DNA of 17,427 nt from Clostridia bacterium (GTDB lineage Bacteria; Bacillota_A; Clostridia; UBA1212; UBA1255). The DNA is taken from contig JAFWZH010000212.1 in NCBI GenBank assembly GCA_017522515.1, positions 1-17,427 of the forward strand, read 5' to 3'. The notes beneath the pieces were generated by a model. The model saw nothing but the letters and a program-made list of their open reading frames with translations, had not been told where the DNA came from and did not search any database. A program made the position numbers and the translations under genes. Of the stretch, positions 13,275 through 17,427 are shown piece after piece; the stretch's first letter is position 1; each line of letters opens with the position of its first letter.

Positions 13275-14285
13275 TTAAAATTTACTCATAACACTATAAA
13301 AAAACTGTTTAAACCCTTCATCATTCGGATGCAAGCAAAGGTCTGCAAATAATGATTCTTTGTGTTCTACGAAATTAATTCCTTGAATCACAACCATATT
13401 ATCATACTCTTTTACTATATTGCGAATGTGTTTTTCTACATTATCAAAAGAGCCGAATTGCTTTGACTCACTAAGATTCTTTCGCCATATCGGAGTAAAT
13501 ACAAAGACACGTGTATTGGGATAAGAAGTATTTAAGTTTTTAAAAAATCCATAGCAATTATCTATAAAATCACTCTCTGTACATCTTGCCCAATCATTAG
13601 TGCCATAAGCAACAGTAATATAGTCCGGTACGAAATTTTCTTTCAACGCCGCTAATTGAGGAAAAAATATTTCTCCTCCGATAGCTTTATTATGTTCTTC
13701 TGCATTTAAAAATCTAGCAAGCTGTGATGTGTATTTATTTGACGGATATAAAGCGTCATATCCCTGCGTTATCGAGTCACCGAAACATAATAATTTTTTA
13801 TCATATTTTATAGGTGTTATTGTTGAATTATCATCAAGACTTAGCTTTTTAATCACCGCTTTGACTGACCATGGTAAGTATATACAAACATTTTTCGTCC
13901 CTGTGCCAAGAATAAATTTTTTACTGAATTCTCCTAATCGCAACGAATTTCCCACATAATTTCCCACCATATCTGCATCTGTGAAATTCTTTAAGGAACC
14001 AATCAGATTTCCATCTAAAAAAACATCAAAAGAGAAATAACGTCTGCTGCTTCCCGGCTCAACAAGCACATCCATATATAAATTAGCACTGTTAGTTTTA
14101 AAAGAAAGCACTATTCCAGAAGTAGAAAATGCTTTTTTATAGAAATCAATGTTTGTTTTTTTATAAAGTTCTTCTTGTTGGCAAGTAAAGCGATGAAAAT
14201 TAAATCCATTAATATCCTCAGTTACTCTATCTGCACCCAATGTAATTTCTTTAAATGCTTTAATATCTAAATCCAATGTATTCAT
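13275..14285 (-). CDS. SGNH/GDSL-family esterase with N-terminal beta-sandwich domain
   Basis: This 336-residue protein has an N-terminal half (about 1-155) that is beta-rich and resembles the jelly-roll found before the catalytic domain in CE2-like carbohydrate esterases. The SGNH hydrolase starts near 163: CFGDSITQG (nucleophile S171), NKAIGG (block II), AYGTNDW (block III) and DLCLHPND (H319). Such enzymes remove acetyl or acyl groups from polysaccharides, lipids or peptidoglycan; the substrate is not predictable. No signal peptide is visible, so a cytoplasmic or unusual location is implied. AGGGAGATGA directly precedes the ATG. It is the first gene of the run leading to the DUF6273 and NlpC-like genes, with a TATAAT box about 40 bp upstream. 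Confidence 0.9.
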   Translation of the reverse strand: MNTLDLDIKAFKEITLGADRVTEDINGFNFHRFTCQQEELYKKTNIDFYKKAFSTSGIVLSFKTNSANLYMDVLVEPGSSRRYFSFDVFLDGNLIGSLKNFTDADMVGNYVGNSLRLGEFSKKFILGTGTKNVCIYLPWSVKAVIKKLSLDDNSTITPIKYDKKLLCFGDSITQGYDALYPSNKYTSQLARFLNAEEHNKAIGGEIFFPQLAALKENFVPDYITVAYGTNDWARCTESDFIDNCYGFFKNLNTSYPNTRVFVFTPIWRKNLSESKQFGSFDNVEKHIRNIVKEYDNMVVIQGINFVEHKESLFADLCLHPNDEGFKQFFYSVMSKF

Positions 14286-14290
14286 CTCCC

Positions 14291-14334
14291 TAAAAAAACA
14301 GAGTGCTCATAACTCAAAATATTATAAACACTCT
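14291..14334 (-). terminator. Terminator-like hairpin just before the esterase gene
   Basis: On the minus strand AGAGTG (14334-14329) pairs with CACTCT (14305-14300). A G and then TTTTTT (14298-14293) follow, directly before the AGGGAG ribosome binding site. The stem is only 6 bp and the loop 23 nt, so it is weak. It could end transcripts arriving from the 14466-16233 genes. The loop contains the TATAAT of the next promoter. Confidence 0.45.
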
Positions 14335-14350
14335 TTACTGCCACAAACAA
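14321..14350 (-). promoter_or_regulatory. Probable promoter of the esterase-DUF6273-peptidase run
   Basis: Minus strand: TTGTTT (14350-14345), 18 nt and a perfect TATAAT (14326-14321). The ATG is at 14285. A second, weaker candidate further upstream is TTGACT (about 14417-14412) with TATTAC 17 nt later. Confidence 0.5.
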
Positions 14351-14372
14351 AGGCGATTTAACATCTTTGTGG
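14341..14372 (-). other. Hairpin downstream of the Ig-like surface protein gene
   Basis: CCACAAA (14341-14347) and TTTGTGG (14366-14372) are perfect inverted repeats around an 18-nt loop, starting one base past the stop of the possible 31-codon ORF. No T-run follows, so termination is doubtful. It overlaps the -35 of the esterase promoter and could instead be a binding site. Confidence 0.4.
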
Positions 14373-14373
14373 T

Positions 14374-14469
14374 TTACTCTCCATTTAAGTAATAATCGAT
14401 TTTGGTCATAAAGTCAAGGGGTAAACCCAACTTTTTTGATTCAAATTGGAAACATTTTATAAGGATCAT
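14374..14469 (-). CDS. Possible 31-codon ORF overlapping the surface-protein stop
   Basis: The ATG at 14469 overlaps the TGA of the preceding gene as ATGA, the arrangement used for translational coupling. The ORF encodes MILIKCFQFESKKLG, then LPLDFMTKIDYYLNGE and TAA. The sequence looks like the C-terminal tail of a helical protein rather than random translation, so it could also be the remnant of a lost gene. There is only a purine-rich AAGAAAAAG ahead of the ATG. No family is recognised. Confidence 0.35.
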   Translation of the reverse strand: MILIKCFQFESKKLGLPLDFMTKIDYYLNGE

Positions 14470-15638
14470 TTCTTTTTCTTCAATACTACAACGGTGATAC
14501 CGACACCTGCGCCTGCGGCTGCAAGTGCAATCAGCAAGATGCCCCACCAAGGCATTCCTTTGTCGTTCTGACCGTCGTTCTTGTTGGTGGTATCCGTTGT
14601 AGGATCGGAGCTTTCCGTGCCGTCTGTGGGATTTTCAGAGCCATCTGTGGGGGCTTCTGTTCCATCCGTGGGGGTGGTAGATACATCAGGATCGGTAGGT
14701 TTGGTGGTCGTGTCGGGATCAGTAGGCTCGGTTGTCGGTGCCGCTACCACCGTCACAATGAAGAACTCAAACGCATCTTTATAGGAAATTTTAATCTTCT
14801 GCTCACCAACGGTAACAAGTTCCCTTTGAGAATAGGTCAGATCCTTGCCGTCCTTGGAATCAATGAAACCTTCGGGGGTATAGATGCGCACCTTCAGCCC
14901 AGTCATGTCAAGCTTTTCGCCGGCGGTGTAGGTCACCTTGTTGGGAACTTGAACGATCTCCAAGGTGTAATCACTACCGTCCTCGGCAATGGTAATTTCA
15001 AACTCCTTGGTGTTAGCGTAATCTTCACCGGCTTCGGGAGTAACCATGATTACCACGTGCCAAAAGCCTGCCTTAGTAGGTGTGCCTTCAATCTCACCGT
15101 GCTGAGTAAGAGTCAAGCCATCGGGAAGACTGGAACGGAACAGCGAAAAGACTACGTCGGGATCACTGCAATCCAATTTCACGTAATAGGATTGTCCCAC
15201 CTTGCCATCGGGAATCGCTGCATCACGGATTTCGGGAATCACCGCAGGATTACCGGTATTGGGAACCGTGAATTTAGCACCGTCATATGTGCCACACTGT
15301 TGGGTACGATCTGCGTCGCTGAATAGATATACCTTGCAGTAGAACTGACAGCCCTTGTCGTTTTCGGTTAAGGTGATAGACGGGCCGTCTTTGTAGTAAG
15401 AATCGTTGCGGAACCAATAATACTGCATATTACCTTCCAATGCGGCATTATACTCAGCGGCGTTCTTGCCCAAATCCATAATATTCATACTGGTCTTCAT
15501 TTCGTCGACCTTTACGGTTCCACCGGCAACAAAGCTGCTGTCGGACGTATAGACGACAGGTTCGGTTGCCGCCATTGCGGGAACTGCAAGGGAGCAAAGG
15601 AGCACAAGGCTCAAAATGATATTGATTGCTTTTTTCAT
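14466..15638 (-). CDS. Tail-anchored surface protein with Ig-like domains
   Basis: The reading frame extends to 15683, but the ATG at 15638 is chosen. GGAGATG lies 6-12 bases before it, it begins a classic signal peptide (MKKAINIILSLVLLCSLAVPAMA) and it avoids overlap with the upstream gene. The 390-residue product has a beta-rich region (about 25-125), a putative-Ig (He_PIG-like) domain ending in SLPDGLTLT and GEIEGTPTKAG (about 137-215), and a group-3 bacterial Ig-like domain with TYTAGEKLDMTGLKV (about 222-298). A Thr/Pro/Asp-rich stalk of PTDP and PTDG(T/S)E repeats follows. It ends in a transmembrane helix and KKKK. No LPxTG-like motif is present, so it is a membrane-anchored rather than sortase-anchored surface protein. 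It forms a unit with the gene 25 bp upstream. Base composition is clearly more GC-rich than in the genes below 14285. Confidence 0.9.
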   Translation of the reverse strand: MKKAINIILSLVLLCSLAVPAMAATEPVVYTSDSSFVAGGTVKVDEMKTSMNIMDLGKNAAEYNAALEGNMQYYWFRNDSYYKDGPSITLTENDKGCQFYCKVYLFSDADRTQQCGTYDGAKFTVPNTGNPAVIPEIRDAAIPDGKVGQSYYVKLDCSDPDVVFSLFRSSLPDGLTLTQHGEIEGTPTKAGFWHVVIMVTPEAGEDYANTKEFEITIAEDGSDYTLEIVQVPNKVTYTAGEKLDMTGLKVRIYTPEGFIDSKDGKDLTYSQRELVTVGEQKIKISYKDAFEFFIVTVVAAPTTEPTDPDTTTKPTDPDVSTTPTDGTEAPTDGSENPTDGTESSDPTTDTTNKNDGQNDKGMPWWGILLIALAAAGAGVGITVVVLKKKK

Positions 15639-15663
15639 AAAGACATCTCCAAATCTATATATT

Positions 15664-16233
15664 CTATTCTTCGTTATGTTCATGTAGCTTAGTCAGAACG
15701 TATTCTTTGCCGATTTCAGCGGTGCCTTTACCGCCAATCAAAATAAGTCTGTCTTCCTCAACCGTATAGGTGTATTGACAGTCCGTAACGTATTCCAATT
15801 CAAAGTCCAAATAAACAATATTGTCTTTGATAATGTAGGTATATTCAAATGCCTTGTTTTTTTCATAAAACATCCGACCGTTGCCTTCACCATCAAACTC
15901 ATACTCGGTATATTCGTTGTAATACCAGCACCCTTGCAACTCTTTCAGCTGTTCGTTTTCATCAGAACATCCTCTGCACAATAAAACGATAAGAACAATG
16001 AGTAAAACAAAAAATGCCGCAAAAGCGAAAATAAAATTACGTCTTCTCCGTCTTATCTCTCTTCTTCTCTTCTGCACCGTATACAGCCCGCGTTTATCAC
16101 GTGAGCTGTGTGTAGTAGCTCTGACTGAACTTACGGATACTTGTTCCTTTCTTTGTTGACTATATTCAGGCTTTGAATCTTCTTTTGCCCACATTGACAA
16201 AAAATCATCGTAATTATTTTGATTTTTTCTCAT
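15664..16233 (-). CDS. Single-pass membrane protein with DUF5640-like outer domain
   Basis: The ATG at 16233 is preferred over the TTG two codons earlier because AGGAG lies 8 bases before it. The product is 189 residues. A hydrophilic N-terminal part (about 1-55) ends in a strongly basic stretch (KRRREIRRRRRN). One helix follows (FIFAFAAFFVLLIVLIVLLC, about 67-87), then an outer domain. The basic flank predicts N-in topology. The outer part, LQGCWYYNEYTEYEFDGEG, then YTYIIKDN and YTVEEDRLILIGG, resembles the small lipocalin-like DUF5640 domains. The function is unknown. It is the first gene of a pair with the Ig-like surface protein 25 bp downstream and may assist it at the surface. Confidence 0.85.
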   Translation of the reverse strand: MRKNQNNYDDFLSMWAKEDSKPEYSQQRKEQVSVSSVRATTHSSRDKRGLYTVQKRRREIRRRRRNFIFAFAAFFVLLIVLIVLLCRGCSDENEQLKELQGCWYYNEYTEYEFDGEGNGRMFYEKNKAFEYTYIIKDNIVYLDFELEYVTDCQYTYTVEEDRLILIGGKGTAEIGKEYVLTKLHEHNEE

Positions 16234-16265
16234 TATCAAAACTCCTTTTCCGGAAAGAATCTGCC

Positions 16266-16308
16266 TTCTTCAAAACGGCAAATATATTTCTTTTGCCGTT
16301 TTGAAGAA
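16266..16308. other. Strong 17-bp hairpin between surface-protein genes
   Basis: TTCTTCAAAACGGCAAA (16266-16282) and its exact complement (16292-16308) flank a 9-nt loop. The CGGC core with flanking A and T runs is typical of a bidirectional terminator, although the T-run after GCCG is only four bases. It lies between the sortase-anchored gene and the 16233 gene, about 60 bp before the latter's ATG. Confidence 0.65.
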
Positions 16309-16339
16309 AGGGCCATCATTTCAGACAGCCTTTCTTTTT
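16304..16339. other. Second hairpin, sharing an arm with its neighbour
   Basis: AAGAAAGG (16304-16311) pairs with CCTTTCTT (16329-16336), loop 17 nt. On plus it is followed by TTT and would be terminator-like in that direction. Its first arm overlaps the second arm of the 16266-16308 hairpin by five bases, so the two cannot both form fully. Confidence 0.5.
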
Positions 16340-16340
16340 A

Positions 16341-16378
16341 AACGGACGGTGACGAAATAATTGACCGCCACCGCCGTT
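16341..16378 (-). terminator. Likely terminator of the sortase-anchored surface protein gene
   Basis: AACGGaCGGTG (16341-16351) pairs with CACCGCCGTT (16369-16378), a GC-rich 10-bp stem with one bulged base. It begins 13 bases past the TAA at 16392. On the minus strand only GTTT follows the stem, so termination may need the hairpins further on. Confidence 0.5.
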
Positions 16379-16391
16379 ATTTTAAGCGTGA

Positions 16392-17427
16392 TTATCTGTT
16401 ATATCTTTTCTTGCCGAAAACGGAAAAAATATCCAAAACACCGACAAGCATAAGAGCAACCAAAATCCACATTACTCCGCCATCACCCGTCGGAGGATTG
16501 TCACCGCCGTCATCAGGCTTTGAAGGCTCCTTTGCCTTATTATAGCTGTTGGTGAATTCTACTTTTTCCAAAGTAGTTTCACCCCAAGCATCATCGCCGG
16601 GGAATATAATGAAGGAGAAAGCTCCATCGTCGGAAATCTGAGGAGCAACGTAGTAAACGGTCTCGTCGTAGGTCCAGCCGTCGGAAGTACCCTTAACCTG
16701 AGCAAACTTGAAGCCTTCAGAAAGATTTCCGAACTGGCTTTCCTTAACCTTGATAACCAGTTTGCCGGTGTAGGTGTTCACACCGTTGGTATCAACGGTC
16801 AGACCGTCAACGGTATAAACCGCATTCTCGTAGCCAAGATCAAACATCTTGAAGGTGAAAGTTTCCTTAGCGGGATCCAGATCACCGGTCTTCTTAACAA
16901 CTACACTGAAAGGAATTTCAACGGTAAGCTCGTTGTCAACAAGAGCAGGGATGATAAGGTCTTCGTAAGCAACTTCCTTCTTTTCAATGTGTGTATCGTG
17001 ATCAACATCAACAAAATACTTCTCACACTCAGAGCACTGATAGTGAGCCTTCAAACCGGTCTGGCCGATTTCAGCAGGAACTTCAGGTTTTTCATCACCA
17101 TATTTGTGTTCAGGAGTTTCACCGTAGCCTACACCACAAACATCACAAACAGCCTGCTTGCCGCAAGCAGCCTTGTTTTCAGGTTTTTCGGATGTGTGAG
17201 GTGCCTTTGAACCGTCGATTACAACGCCGCAACCTGTAACAGTACATTCTTTCCAGTGATCTTTTTCATCTGTTGTCCAATCCTCTGCAGGAACATGAGT
17301 GCCGGCAGGAATGCTATGTCCCTTTTCAATAAGAGCATCGCACTCATTACACTTTTCGTCGCCTGTGTAGCCATCAATACCATTCTTGTGATCAACCTCT
17401 ACTACACCGTCGAGGTAAGTGCCGTAA
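16392..17427 (-). CDS. C-terminal part of a sortase-anchored Spy0128-like surface protein with Cys-rich repeats
   Basis: The frame stays open to the right edge, so 344 residues are visible and the N-terminus is missing. A TTG at 17054 could be taken for a start, but it lies mid-protein. Visible residues 1-140 carry spaced Cys/His motifs (EKCNECD, KECTVTGCG, AVCDVCG, YQCSECEKYF) of the kind repeated in many gut Firmicute surface proteins. A Spy0128-like pilin domain follows (about 150-292; IPFSVVVKKTGDLD to VEFTNSYN). In this family a Lys near the start bonds covalently to an Asn in the last strand, and both are present. The end is a cell-wall sorting signal: NPPTGDGG, a hydrophobic segment, then GKKRYNR. 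A PPTG-type motif suggests a clostridial sortase not encoded here. The likely role is adhesion or a pilus-like shaft. Confidence 0.9.
   Translation of the reverse strand, partial: YGTYLDGVVEVDHKNGIDGYTGDEKCNECDALIEKGHSIPAGTHVPAEDWTTDEKDHWKECTVTGCGVVIDGSKAPHTSEKPENKAACGKQAVCDVCGVGYGETPEHKYGDEKPEVPAEIGQTGLKAHYQCSECEKYFVDVDHDTHIEKKEVAYEDLIIPALVDNELTVEIPFSVVVKKTGDLDPAKETFTFKMFDLGYENAVYTVDGLTVDTNGVNTYTGKLVIKVKESQFGNLSEGFKFAQVKGTSDGWTYDETVYYVAPQISDDGAFSFIIFPGDDAWGETTLEKVEFTNSYNKAKEPSKPDDGGDNPPTGDGGVMWILVALMLVGVLDIFSVFGKKRYNR

Noticed and set aside
15639..15683. Longer N-terminus for the Ig-like surface protein (start at 15683)
   Set aside because: It would overlap the upstream gene and put 15 residues before a perfect signal peptide, whereas the ATG at 15638 has GGAGATG at correct spacing.
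16392..17054. Start of the Spy0128-like protein at the TTG of 17054
   Set aside because: The frame continues upstream with Cys/His repeats to the window edge; the TTG is a Leu codon inside the protein and has no Shine-Dalgarno.

Overview
The window reads as a low-GC, spore-forming gut-type member of the Clostridia (Oscillospiraceae/Lachnospiraceae-like). Supporting signs are a spore germination protease (gpr), large secreted multidomain carbohydrate-binding proteins, a PPTG-type sortase signal on a Spy0128-like pilin protein, DUF6273 and bacterial Ig-like surface domains, and strong AGGAGG-type ribosome binding sites. No rRNA, tRNA, CRISPR array or insertion sequence was seen. Almost every gene is on the minus strand; one short gene is on plus.

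Region 1 (1-9634) is filled by two tandem paralogous genes for giant secreted proteins. The upstream one (3257-9556, 2099 aa) has a signal peptide, two short YY-x4-D repeats, an extra ricin-type lectin domain, three ~431-residue units of [ricin-type beta-trefoil + Ig-like + LamG-like jelly roll], a degenerate GDPD-like barrel, a glycerophosphodiester phosphodiesterase (GDPD) domain and a C-terminal Ig-like domain. The second (2981 to beyond the left edge, at least 993 aa) repeats the same units in the same order and is cut by the window. Each gene has its own promoter, and a clear Rho-independent terminator lies between them. The likely role is to bind glycans or cell walls outside the cell and, for the complete protein, to cleave a phosphodiester such as a glycerophosphodiester or teichoic-acid-like polymer.

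Region 2 (9635-11063) holds gpr (minus) and a divergent small membrane zinc-ribbon protein (plus), sharing a 120 bp promoter region.

Region 3 (11075-14350) is a minus-strand run that looks like an operon: an SGNH/GDSL esterase, a membrane-anchored TPR-like + DUF6273 protein, an NlpC/P60-like + peptidoglycan-binding protein and perhaps a 38-codon ORF. The theme is cell-surface or peptidoglycan hydrolysis, but neither hydrolase has a signal peptide.

Region 4 (14374-17427) is visibly richer in G+C. It holds a tail-anchored Ig-like surface protein, a single-pass membrane protein with a small beta-barrel-like outer domain, and the C-terminal part of a sortase-anchored Spy0128-like protein that enters from the right edge. 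Three hairpins separate this last gene from the two-gene unit downstream of it. No stretch longer than 300 bases lacks a gene; the longest gaps are 2982-3256, 14286-14465 and 16234-16391, and their contents are listed.
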